Below, piece after piece: positions 1 through 10,265 of a stretch of DNA of 64,000 nucleotides. Source of the stretch: Malania oleifera (taxonomy: Eukaryota > Streptophyta > Magnoliopsida > Santalales > Ximeniaceae); the NCBI RefSeq assembly GCF_029873635.1, contig NC_080423.1:92177191-92241190 (forward strand), in the 5' to 3' direction. Each line of letters begins with the position of its first letter. Within the stretch, counting starts at the first letter, position 1. The translations under genes and the position numbers were made by a program. The notes under the pieces are model-generated. The model was not told where the DNA came from, did not search any database, and was given only the letters and a program-made list of their open reading frames with translations.

Positions 1-637
1 AGTTAATTACGTGTACAAAGTTACTGATGATTTGAAGGAAAAGTGTAAGTTTACATGAAAAGGATCATTCTAGTGCTTAAATGACGATCTAAAGAAAACG
101 TATAAGGAAAAATATATGTATATTTATCATTAAATATTTATACAGTTTTAAAGTTAAAAGTTTAATTTAACAGTTATAGTATATGATTAAAAAATTTTAC
201 TATTATAGTTGATGGTAAAAGTTTTATGCAGAAATTTTTAAATTTATATTTATTCTAGAGATAGTTTTGAAGTTATAATATTAAATATTATTTTACGAAA
301 TTTTTAAAAAAACTCATTTTGGCCACACACTAATAATAATCTTATTTACTTACTGAGCGTCGTCTCACTCCAATCATATTTTTATTTCAGATAACTCTGA
401 AGAGCATGTTGGAAATCAGACTTAGCAAGCATGCGGGTGGGGATAGAAAAATAAAGATTTGTTTAGAAATATTAGTATGATGTCAGATATTTATGCTTGT
501 GTAATTTTTCTTCTTTGAAACAAATGATTGTAATATGGATAATTAGTGCTCTGGTTTAATAAAAATTGAGTTTATTTGCTTCTACTGTAAATCAATAGTA
601 AAAAGTTAATATCTCAGACCCCTCGGGGATGGGGTGC
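1..637 (+). mobile_element. Gypsy LTR fragment, 3' part, cut by the window edge
   Basis: This AT-rich stretch ends in a typical LTR terminus (GGGGTGCTACA) and is followed directly by gag sequence. Its reverse complement recurs at about 14,476-15,117 with few differences. It carries the block at 351-370 that is shared by the LTRs of this window. The left end lies outside the window. The LTR identity is inferred from the terminus and the second copy. Confidence 0.65.
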
Positions 638-866
638 TACATTTTCGGGTAGGGTCCAACCGAGAGCCATGGAGGAGGCAAGATAGTAGAGGAGGTCAGA
701 GATAGGGGATGGGTGGTTGAGCAGTACAGGATAGACCGATGCCCCCTCTCTGTCCTAGATTCTATAGGAGACACCCAAGAGAGTGTTGGATCAGGGAGGT
801 GATATGTTACCGGTGCTATCAACCTAGCCATATAGTGAGAGATTGCCAAACACCTCCAGTGATTAT
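638..866 (+). pseudogene. gag fragment with zinc knuckle (gypsy)
   Basis: Read on the plus strand, this stretch encodes the end of a gag protein. It contains the knuckle-type arrangement CPRF..R near 745-790 and CYRCYQPSHIVRDC near 800-850, a CCHC nucleic-acid-binding motif of gypsy capsid proteins. It matches, in reverse orientation, the better preserved copy at 14,254-14,475. The homology stops abruptly after 866. There is no start codon in context and no downstream protease, so this is a fragment only. Confidence 0.7.
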
Positions 867-1617
867 ATGATAGTACTTTGACAGGGATATGATCAACCAA
901 GGTAAATTAAACTATCATAGCTTGGTCGACCGGGCTATGGTCAAATGGTTGACCCAGACCGGGTTCAGTCAACCGGGGGTAGAATGAACTACACAGGTTG
1001 GTCAACTGAAGGTGCACATTTTGTACATTTCGGTCCTGTTTCATTCCAAAGTCACCCTATTCAAGTGATCATTCATATACGTGCATAAGTGAGTGTTCTA
1101 GGTTCATTTCTAGGTCCTTTTGAAGGCACCAGAAAAAAATCCAGTGTCGGTCGACCGATTGACCAAAGGGTGTTCCCTAAGGTCTTTCAATGGTCATTTG
1201 ATTTTCAAGAGATGTGTAGGGACCTAGAGTCATTCTATAGTCTTTGTGCTTTGTAGTTTTACATGCATGATATGCTGATTATTACAGACTTTTTCTTAAT
1301 TAAATATGACAGACCCAAATAGAAATTACAACAATTAAATTATAACTAGGGTCTTCATTTTCCTCCGAGTCTCCGAGTGCCATCATATGATACCGCTAAG
1401 ATAAACCTGCACATCAACTCAGTAGACATTAAATACCTGAGTATTTGTCATAATCAAACCAAGGTATAACCCATAGGGTCAACAACAAGGTATTCCGACT
1501 TAGCCTGATAAGCCAACCAAGGTTAAGTCCCGCCTTCGAACCGCACCACCCAATCATGTGGGGTTATTACATGACTATAAGATGGATAGGTTTCCTCATT
1601 ACAAACGCGATACACTC
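867..1617. mobile_element. Composite insertion with a TCGACCG-rich LTR fragment
   Basis: The stretch from about 890 to 1,290 contains GGTCGACC and GGTTGAC motifs and lines that match, in reverse, the solo LTR at 10,266-12,514 (for example around 10,590-10,720). The rest (1,290-1,617) is LTR-like but not assigned. The unit is bracketed by a near-identical direct repeat of about 19 bp containing TGATAGTACTTTGACA, at about 868-886 and 1,618-1,636. Confidence 0.5.
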
Positions 1618-2156
1618 ATATGATAGTACTTTGACATATATGATACTTTGTATACTGAAATATTTATTGAGCATGATTATATTTTCGAAAAAAGTAAATG
1701 GTTACAAGTATACATATATGTTATGGATATGAGTACAGATTCCTATGATACCTTAGTTAAATCAATATTTTTATAAACATGATATGATACACTGAAATTC
1801 ACTGCCACACACTGATAATAATTTATTCCCATTTACTGAGAGGTATCTCACCCCATAGATCTTAAATATTTCAGGAAATTCGGAACGTCAGGCAGAGCGA
1901 GCTTCGAGATAGAGGATGCGTCGCCCTATAGTGCAGGGTATGTGGGTTTATTTTGAAAAACACGATTATGAGTGTATAAACTTTGAATTAGTGGTTGACT
2001 TATTTTGGGGGTCATGAGTATATTTTCGAGACATGTAGTACTCTGGTGTTGTAAATAAAGTTTAAACGTGTTATGTTTTTCGTTGCATAGATAAAGTATG
2101 TGTGTGGACAGATGTATTCCCGGTACCCCATTTTGGGTCCAGATTGACTCAATTGT

Positions 2157-2157
2157 C

Positions 2158-2222
<65 letters not shown>
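2157..2222 (+). repeat. (ATT)n microsatellite
   Basis: About 22 uninterrupted ATT/TTA units. A shorter second tract of the same unit lies at about 2,487-2,525. Confidence 0.95.
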
Positions 2223-2223
<1 letters not shown>

Positions 2224-2335
2224 TTTATACATACAGATATATATAACAGTATACAGATAATTATTCAGAACAGTATATATAGTGTATATAGAAAGCTATG
2301 TTTTCCTAAATGCCATAACACTCAGAGTATAAACA

Positions 2336-2379
<44 letters not shown>

Positions 2380-2440
2380 TTATATAGTATCATATCCCTG
2401 TCGAAAGATTATAGATAGATACAGTTTATAGAGCACGGTA
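2221..2440 (+). mobile_element. Fragment of the 17,202-19,190 LTR family, opposite orientation
   Basis: This is the reverse complement of about 18,000-18,340, including the stretch AAGCTATGTTTTCCTAAATG. About 125 bp present in the other copy (roughly 18,090-18,215) is missing here. A (TA)n tract at about 2,338-2,368 corresponds to the (AT)n at 18,060-18,088. The fragment sits exactly between two microsatellite-linked duplicate lines. Confidence 0.7.
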
Positions 2441-2488
2441 TTTTCTGCTAAAAATACCCCATTTTGGGTCCAGATTGACTTGATTGTC

Positions 2489-2526
<38 letters not shown>

Positions 2527-2569
2527 GGTATTAGAGGTAATTAGTTGAAAAAAAAACAGGGCATCACAA

Positions 2570-2960
2570 TTTAATCATCTTCTTGTAACGGTTCTTTGTA
2601 AACAGAGTTGTAAGGCTCTTGGTTAACTGTTTGGTGAAAGCTCTTGGTGAGCGCGGTAGGGATTTGTTTCCGAGTTTTAAGGCTTGCTCCGTCGGTGAAG
2701 GAGTATTCATAGTGGATTGTGGAATCCTTAGCTTTGTGCTAAGGCGTGGACATAGGCTTGGTGCCGAACCATGTAAAAATACCGGTGTTGATTTTCTCTC
2801 CCTATACTCTTTATTATTTGTCTTGTGCATGACTTAAATTTCATATATTGTGATATAATTGTTTGCATCTTGTCAAAACTTTTGTTTTGTAGACAAAATC
2901 ATTTATACACAAAAAGAGTCTATTCACCCCCCCCCCCTCTTTCAGACTATATACTCCCGG
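2570..2960 (+). mobile_element. Copia-type LTR 3' end relic
   Basis: It contains the GGACATAGGCTTGGTGCCGA motif near 2,748-2,768 and ends with ATTCACCCCCCCCCCCTCT at about 2,922-2,941, an arrangement common at the LTR or leader end of plant copia elements. A similar C-run and 'GGGGACGTAGGC' motif occur in the 10,266-12,514 LTR. No coding sequence follows. The family assignment is inference from these motifs. Confidence 0.45.
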
Positions 2961-3654
2961 CTGGGACGTTTAACAAAATAAGATCAAGTTAGAATTTTAA
3001 GCTCGTGCACTTAAGGAGTAGAACCCTATCGTGAGAAGCACAACACAATTAAACTCAATAAAAAAATTAATAAACTATTTTCACATGACAAGCTGAAAAT
3101 AACTTTATGAAAAAGTTTCACATGGTCCAAAATTTTCTTACTCACATTTTACTTTTTCGGTCTGTGTCAAAAATTGTGATATTCTTTTATTCACATGAAA
3201 CATGCTCCATTTTACATTATATTAATATTTGTAACTTGTTTATAGTATTCTTCGCTAAGAAGTCTACATCTCTTTCTTATTTGGGCCTATGAGCTCAAAT
3301 GGCCATCTCTTTACCCTCCAAATATAATGGTAAGTGTTCAACTTCGAGTACATGGAAAAACTTTAGCAGATAGGAGTCATTATATTGTAGAGACTTGTTT
3401 CGAGTATTAGAGTAGCATCAAGAGAAAACATCGATCTTTTTCGAACTATGCTACTTATTGGTTACAGCAAAATATGGAAAATGGATGAATGAACTTAGTT
3501 GAAGAGAAGAAAGAAGGGGGAAAAAGAAAAAACAAGAAAAACAAAGAAGATAAGCACTAAACATGGCATACTCAATCACATTATATCACATAAAACTTCT
3601 CACTATCAATACATGATAAACCCTAAAACCACAGCTAAAGGTATATTTGAAATA

Positions 3655-4035
3655 TAAGGCATCAAATGACACTTAGATACAGGCATTTTGATAAACTACA
3701 GTTAGATATGGTAAGTTATTTGAAGAAAAAATATTAAATAATATATTTGTACTAATATGAAAAAATAACAATACAATATAGGGTCTAAATGCATTTCATT
3801 TGATAGAGAAATAATATGAAAAATCTTAATCCATTGAAATGTAAGGCATGAAATAATACTTAAATATATGCATTCTGATCAACTATAGTTAGATATGGTA
3901 AGTTGTTTGAAGACAAAATGTTAAATAATGTATGCATACTAATATGACAAAATAACAATGCAACATAGGGTCTAAATGCATTTCATTTGATAGAGGAATA
4001 ACATGAAAATCTTATTAGCATATCCATTGAATTTA
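3655..4035. repeat. Tandem duplication, unit about 185 bp
   Basis: Two adjacent copies (about 3,655-3,837 and 3,844-4,032). Both contain the line GTTAGATATGGTAAGTT and the line GGGTCTAAATGCATTTCATT. They differ by scattered substitutions, so the duplication is not very recent. Confidence 0.85.
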
Positions 4036-4267
4036 AACTATAATTTTATCATCACCCAAGAATGATTTGATTTCCAATAAGTTAATTTGATTAAGTTAAG
4101 ACATTGAACCAAATCTATGGTCTTTGAATAGATCAATACATTCACGCACAATCGATGTTGCTATTATCTAACATCTTACCTTCAAATTGTCGGGAGATTT
4201 ATCGGATCAAATTGTGAGGTTGAATCATAAAATTGTAAACTTTTACGAACGGAAAAATCACATAAAA

Positions 4268-4372
4268 GGGCAACCCGATGCACAAAGCTCTCGCATAGGC
4301 GAGGTCCAGAGAAGGGGGCGGACCATAATGGGTCTGTAGTACACATCCTTACCTTACATTTCTACAAGAGAA
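4268..4372 (-). mobile_element. Au-like SINE, 3' half relic
   Basis: On the plus strand this reads CAACCCGATGCACAAAGCTC, then a degenerate GCGAGGTCCAGAGAAGGGG, then GGGTCTGTAGTACACATCC and TTACATTTCTACAAGAG. This order matches the reverse complement of the body of the Au family of plant SINEs as I remember it. The tRNA-related head is missing. No target duplication is visible. Confidence 0.65.
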
Positions 4373-5268
4373 TTGTCACTTTTAGACATAAAAATCAAGC
4401 ATCAATATAACATTTAAAGAAATTTAGGCAATTACAAATTGCAAAACAGAATTATCTTTTATGATATTCTCCAATTTTAAAGCTATATTTTTTATGAACC
4501 AAAAACATTATTAAATTGGTAAAGTTTAAGCAAAATGATATTTTTGTTTGTCTTCATCTCCGGGGCATATCTTTGGACTTCTCTATTTTTGTTTGATTAT
4601 AGGGTACGGCGTGAATAAAAGTTATCAAAAAGAAAAATCTCAAATTGAAAATTCAAAAAAAAATATTTAAATTATCAAAATTTTATAACATGTATAGGAC
4701 CTTAGGAGTCTAGGATTTTATTTATATATAAAAGAATTATTTCAAGACATTGGATGGAAGCTTCAGTTGAAATTTAGTTTGTATAGGACCCTAGGAGTGC
4801 ATGAATTAAGCATGGCGCTATGAATATGATAGCAGGCTCTGCTTCTAGACGCACTGCAACAACAGAAAACAGGGGATTGGGGATGGGGCTCATGCATTGG
4901 GCTCTATTCATCTGTTAAAATTAATTTTTGGGGTGATGGGCCCCACAGAAGAGAAGACCAGCTAGTTGCAGAGGTGTGTTCACACCAAGTGGACTTGAGT
5001 CCAGCCCAATGCGTGGAATTTCTTGAGATTGTCTTTACCCCCAAAAGCCGAAGGGCCAGTCAAACCTACTGTTCTCTCTGTCCTCTTCTTCCTCATTTTT
5101 CCTCTCTTTTCTTTCTCCCCTTATATATATATATATGCGCATGCGAACGTATAATCACAAAGGTTAACTTTTAATTTATCATGAGGGAGTTGTGGAATCA
5201 ATTACGTCTTTTCCATATAGTATTACTCAGTTACAATTATTGAGAGTTTTCGAAGCATATGTATATAT

Positions 5269-5269
5269 A

Positions 5270-5304
<35 letters not shown>

Positions 5305-5314
5305 GTGTGTGTGT
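5269..5314 (+). repeat. (GT)n / (GTAT)n microsatellite
   Basis: GT dinucleotides interrupted by a short GTAT-type block. Confidence 0.9.
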
Positions 5315-5317
5315 ATG

Positions 5318-5420
5318 GTTTAGCCGGGCCAACTCTAGTGGTAAGGGTAAACCCTAAGGTTAAGGGTTCGATTCCCCCTTGAGGTATTACGCCTGTAGAT
5401 AAATATATCTGTCTATATAA
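5318..5420 (+). mobile_element. tRNA-related SINE-like relic
   Basis: CTAGTGGTAAGGG (box A-like) is followed about 25 bp later by GGGTTCGATTCCCCC (box B). The stretch cannot form a complete tRNA cloverleaf with a matching acceptor stem, so a tRNA-derived SINE head is more likely than a tRNA gene. It follows directly on a (GT)n tract. Confidence 0.45.
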
Positions 5421-6451
5421 ATTTGCTCCGCCAATTATGAAATATTAATATTTTATGCAATAAATTTTGTAGGGTAGCCGTGTTTTCTTTTGTTCATAAG
5501 TGGCAAGAAAATCTTTGCCGTGTTATTTTGTGATTAACTGGTGACATTTTTATAGTTACCTGTAAAGTTTTTTTTGTTTTGACAAATAGAAGCATTTTGA
5601 TCATTAGGGTTTGGAAAAATCTTAAGGAAGTTATTATGATCTTATAAATTTGACAAATGAGTGCCTATTTTAAAAGCCTAACTTTATGGGTAGCAAATGA
5701 CATATTTAAATAATTTTTTAATAGTCTTTTACGTGTGGGCTTAAGTTTTTGAAGTATTATTAACTGTTCGATCAATTTTTTAGTACTTTTGTTCATTTGT
5801 AGCCCTAACTTTTGCTTAAATCAATTGGAACCAAATATTTCAATTGAGACGTGAAGTGTGGGGGTGGGCAAGGGGTTGAATTTTAGGTCATATATTCTCT
5901 TTTTTCACACAAAAAATAACAAAAAAATAAACAAAAATAAAATAAACAACACTTGAGAAATACTATCACCTCAACTGAATAATACTTTAGGTTTGAATTT
6001 TAGGTTGACTATTATCATATAATAACAATTTGTCATTTGTCATTTGTCATTTTAACCATTTAATCATTGTATCAAAAGGTTTGATAGTAAGAAATTCATA
6101 AGTAATTTTTTTTAAAAAAATTAAAAGGGCATAGTGTATCAATTAACTTCCCTTGAAATATTTTTGTTTTGACTCTTTGCTTGCTAAAGTTTCAAAAAAT
6201 ATGCTTGTCTCCCTTATTAAATTAGATTTCACATCACAATTCTATCATTGGTATATAGAAAAGTACATAACACACTTAATAGTATTTTTTTAATAATGTA
6301 AAATTCTTTTTATGAAATTACCTTGAATTATGTAAAGATCACAAGTCGTTACAAGATTGAATGTATTAATTTCCCACATTCCAGTAAATCTAGAATGCAC
6401 AAATTATTATCAATATTGTAGTAACTCGATCCGACGCCCTAATTTCAATAT

Positions 6452-6455
<4 letters not shown>

Positions 6456-6498
<43 letters not shown>
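6456..6498. repeat. (TA)n microsatellite in the LTR
   Basis: About 21 TA units, much shorter in the paired LTR (about 20,107-20,122). Confidence 0.9.
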
Positions 6499-6501
<3 letters not shown>

Positions 6502-7435
6502 ATCAATAACAATAAACAATCATCTGTCACGTCACAAACTCCGATACCATATTAATAAGACCCGACCTGAAGTAGGGTACCGGATAATCAGTTCATCATA
6601 TATTTACATTCCTAACAACGGAAATCAATATTTACATACCATTTTGAATACAAATATCAGAGTACTATATATCTATACATACACATATACATCTCCATAA
6701 CTCCATAAAATATCCCAGTGGATTTCACAAAACACACCCTCCAACTCAAAATACTTACCCTGTCTATCAGGATACTAGCTTCCCTCTATCTCAGAGCTCT
6801 ATCTATTGCTCTGTCTCGATTCCTTGAAAAGTTTAGATATTTGGGTGAGACAACTCTCAGTAAGACGGAATAAACTATTTACAATTTGTGGCAGTATGAG
6901 TTTAGTTATATAATAATATACTCATTTAAGTGATTATATCATCTGAGAAAATATATTGATATGTGCTCATAATCATATAGATATAAAACATAATTTTTTA
7001 TAAGCTTTTATTCCATCTCTCAAATTCATACATAAGCAACCCATATTTATCAGCAAAAGTTCCCGAGGATAGGGGAGATTACACGCCCATACATGTAACA
7101 CCCTTTTGCTCTGATATCGTTTGTAATCTTGCCCGATTAACTAGGGTGTGGCTACAACTGATACTTATTAGGGCACTCACCTTACTCAATAAGTCCTCAG
7201 GCAGAGAGTTTTACTTCGCTCTAATAATTTATGTTATTAAACTCACACTCTTTCATTTCTCATATTAATTCTCTATAGCTTTCATAAGCTTTCATTTCTC
7301 AAATGCGTATTCAACAGCTTTCATTCTCAAGAACATGTTCTAACTCAATAAATATCCATGTATACGTAAATCCACATATATGTACTTTACATAATACAAC
7401 AGATCGCCTAATTTTAACTCTCAACACATACTTAC

Positions 7436-7760
7436 TTTCCATACTGAGCATTCCTCCTCAACAGCATCAGTAGGAACTTCACAATGTGGTTCCCATACTG
7501 AGCATACCTCCCCAACGGCGTCATTAAGAACATCACCCACACAATTTTCATACTGAGCATACCTCCACATTGGCATCAATAGGAACTGCACACACACAAT
7601 TTTCATACTGAGCATACCTCCCTATCGGCATCACTAGGTACTACACACACAATTTTTACACAAAACATACCTCCCCATCCGCATCAGTAGGAATTACACA
7701 CCCAATTTCCATACTGAGCATACCTCCCCATCGGCATCAGTAGGAACTCATTTTCACAGT
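7436..7760 (-). repeat. Minisatellite, six copies of a 54-55 bp unit
   Basis: Each unit reads CATACTGAGCATACCTCC, then a variable CATCGGCATCAGTAGGAA part, then a CA-rich tail. Copies start at about 7,440, 7,494, 7,549, 7,604, 7,658 (degenerate) and 7,710. The same array is present in the paired LTR at about 21,060-21,375. It is not a CRISPR array: the whole unit repeats and there are no unique spacers. Confidence 0.9.
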
Positions 7761-8910
7761 TCAGTATTCGCATTTCAGTACTCACATTGTAATATTCACA
7801 TTGTAGTGCTCACATTTCAGTATATATTCCATTTCACGTATTTCAACATTTCTCAATAAAATATATCATCATTTCATATTTCCTCATTTATCATAGAAAA
7901 CATTTCTATATTCATATTTCATATTCCATCACTTCCCAGTAAAATACACGTTGGTATAACATAATTCATCATTCTTAATAAAAAAATTTTATTTACCACT
8001 TTACGTCATTTCCCATATTACAAATCCCAAAACATCACAATTCAGTATAAATCATATGTCACACAATTTTATCTAATATTCGTATCATAATAATTTTAGG
8101 CAAAATATCATATTCTCATTTACACGTATTAATTCAACCAGTAGTTCTCAAAATAATTGTTATAATTTATTCCCCTTACCTGACTTACTGAGAGGCTCGC
8201 TAAAATTCCCAATCCCATGTCTGCTGCGTTCAAAACTCAAAACCCTAAAATTCATATTTCCCCCAAATCAATCAATTCAATTCCCAGAATAATAATTATT
8301 TTTAACATTTCCTAGGCTCACACACTCCCATTAACCGGTTAAATTCTAAAAACAAGGGTTTGATATGCTTTCTATATTTAAATTTAATTTCTAACATATT
8401 AAAAATACCAATAAGATCAAATCATCACAGTCAATCTAATTCAAAAATATTCCAAAAAATCTAATTTAATCAAATCCCTGAAATTTAACTTAATTTCAAA
8501 ATATTTCCTAAAAATCTGCTATAATCAAATACTCTAATTTAATAATCTTATATTATAATTTAATCGGTTGAATTTCTAAAATAATTGACATAATTTGTGT
8601 TCCTCACTTTAGCTTTGGAGTGATACCTATGACCCCAAAATCAAAAATCTGCTCTGATTAACGTGACAAGAATCGAACTTAGGATCCTGTGGTGGTGTCC
8701 GATCGTCAATTTGACTGAAGATTTAAGGAAAATTTGAGGAGAGAGTGAGAGTTTACCTTACCCCAAGAGTGGTGTGTACGACGCTCTTATGACAAATCCA
8801 CTCCGGTTAAAATATCGGTGGCGGAGAATGGAACCCAGTGGTATTTTCTGTTTTCCGATCGGTGCTCGTTGGGTTGAGGAAATCGAGGAGAGAGAGAAGG
8901 AGAAATGGAG

Positions 8911-8918
<8 letters not shown>

Positions 8919-8976
<58 letters not shown>
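8919..8976 (-). repeat. (GA)n, sense-strand (CT)n, in the LTR
   Basis: About 29 GA units on the plus strand, read as CT in the sense of the LTR. The paired LTR has a short version at 22,533-22,556. Confidence 0.95.
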
Positions 8977-8977
<1 letters not shown>

Positions 8978-9175
8978 GGAGCCTACGCAGGCTCCTCTGC
9001 TTAGGACATTTCCTTCCAGGAAGGTGTGTATATGTATATATATATATATTATGTTATACTATTATATTATATTAATATATTATATTATATTATTTAATTA
9101 ATAATTATTATTAATTTATTAATTAATTTATTTATTTTTTATATTTCCATGCATATTATTTTTGGGATTATTACA

Positions 9176-10265
9176 TTCTCCCCTTCTTATAAAACTTTCG
9201 TCCTCGAAATTGGTTAACTAACTTGATTCATTATATCTATGAAAATGTAAGGTGCATTGGTAACCCCAATTGGTAACACCAGAAACTTATAGCGATCTTA
9301 CTGTGTACTCAATTCTGTCTTTGGGATGTGTAATTCCCAAATCTTAATTAGTGATAATTTAATTGCAAATCAATCTTCAAAAATTTTAGGATTTTACCAA
9401 TTAATCAAATAATCCACCAATTCCTGGAAATCAATACCAATTCTTAATGTAACATGATTCAACTTCCAATGATTAATGCATAGCCTCAAGGTCCCATTAT
9501 GTTTCTTAGTGAATAACACAGGTGCAACCTATGATGATATACTAGGTCAAACAAATTTCTTGTCGAGAATATCTTCTGGTTGCACCCTAAGTTGCCTTAG
9601 TTCAGTTAATGTCATTCTATATGAACCAATCGACATAGGCTCCGTTCCTAGCACCAAATCAATATTAAATTCAATCTCCTCTTGGAGGTAACCCTGATAA
9701 ATCATCTAGGGAGAATATCTAAAAATTCATCACCTATGGGTAAAGAAGTTTGGGATTCGTTAACTCGTATATTTCTTTCATTACTGTTACAAACCCCAAA
9801 CATGTGCCCAAATTATATCCTTTCCTAAGCACTCAAAATGTCAAATATAAGAGCTTGTTAGTTGGAAAGAAACCATCACTCCATTTGGATCTCTGAGTAC
9901 TACATTCTTTTGGGTGTATGATAAATAGATTACCACCAATGGTTAGCCTCATCTTTAAACAGAGAACTTGCAATGATGACTCATACTCATCAAGGACCAT
10001 ACCTGCTGGAACATCTCAGACCAGGATGTGTAATCATTTGTCTATCAAATCAAATGTATAAAAGGAACTTCAAAACTCTCATCATAGATTTGTAATTCGT
10101 TTGAGTAAAAATTTATATGAGCTTTTAAACATTCCCTGTAATTCTAATCACCCAATTCCTTTTCAATGTCATACTAATGCACGGGCTTACACTTTTAAAT
10201 CAGGGTAAGGTATTATTTTCCTATCAAATTGGTTTCTAAATTTATTTTTTCTTGCTTCAAATAGT
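9176..10265 (-). pseudogene. gypsy pol relic: C-terminal tail and RT start
   Basis: On the minus strand, 9,190-9,225 encodes the usual pol end (FEDESFIRRGE). At about 9,450-9,720 a reverse transcriptase start is readable: DDLSGLPP, then FNIDLVLGTEP, then a line like VLFTKKHNGTLRLCIN. Most of RT, RNase H and integrase between these two parts is missing, and there are several stops. From 9,740 to 10,265 only weak similarity to the protease-RT linker is seen. The relic continues after the solo LTR, at 12,515. Confidence 0.7.

Larger units (their letters stand above)
1618..2569 (+). mobile_element. Gypsy LTR 3' part with microsatellites
   Basis: This contains the shared LTR block (about 1,834-1,854), a possible splice acceptor TTTCAG near 1,872, and a terminus GGGCATCACA. 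Two copies of an approximately 40-bp line (CCCCATTTTGGGTCCAGATT...) at about 2,128 and 2,456 are each followed by an ATT-type microsatellite. Between them lies a fragment of another LTR family (separate entry). A PBS-like TGGTATTAGAG lies at 2,526-2,536. Confidence 0.55.
2961..6416. other. AT-rich spacer without a supported gene
   Basis: About 3.5 kb of AT-rich sequence. The only structures I can support are the tandem duplication at 3,655-4,035, an Au-like SINE relic, a tRNA-like SINE relic and a (GT)n tract, all listed separately. Short ORFs such as the one at 4,974-5,174 have no family resemblance. Confidence 0.6.
6417..9175 (-). mobile_element. 3' LTR of a minus-strand gypsy element
   Basis: On the minus strand the LTR starts TGTAATAATCCC at 9,175 and ends ...GAGTTACTACA at 6,417. 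Directly upstream, on the minus strand, is the purine tract AAGAAGGGGAGAA (9,176-9,190) and the usual pol tail. That identifies it as a 3' LTR. A diverged copy lies at about 20,081-22,754 in the same orientation. It contains a 54-bp minisatellite, a (CT)n on the sense strand and the shared LTR block at 6,843-6,862. Confidence 0.85.

Noticed and set aside
2098..2418. 106-codon plus-strand frame with a long isoleucine run
   Set aside because: It is the translation of an (ATT)n microsatellite and a (TA)n tract inside an LTR.
5340..5385. Possible tRNA gene (GGGTTCGATTCCCCC)
   Set aside because: The box B stem fits, but no acceptor, D and anticodon arms of proper spacing could be drawn; scored as SINE-like instead.
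7421..7760. Regular repeat array as a possible CRISPR or a repeat protein
   Set aside because: The whole 54-bp unit repeats without unique spacers, it lies in a plant LTR, and its short frame (7,421-7,615) is not conserved in the paired LTR.
8774..9101. Overlapping frames with (RE)n repeats
   Set aside because: They come from the (GA)n microsatellite of the LTR; the LTR's sense strand is the other one.
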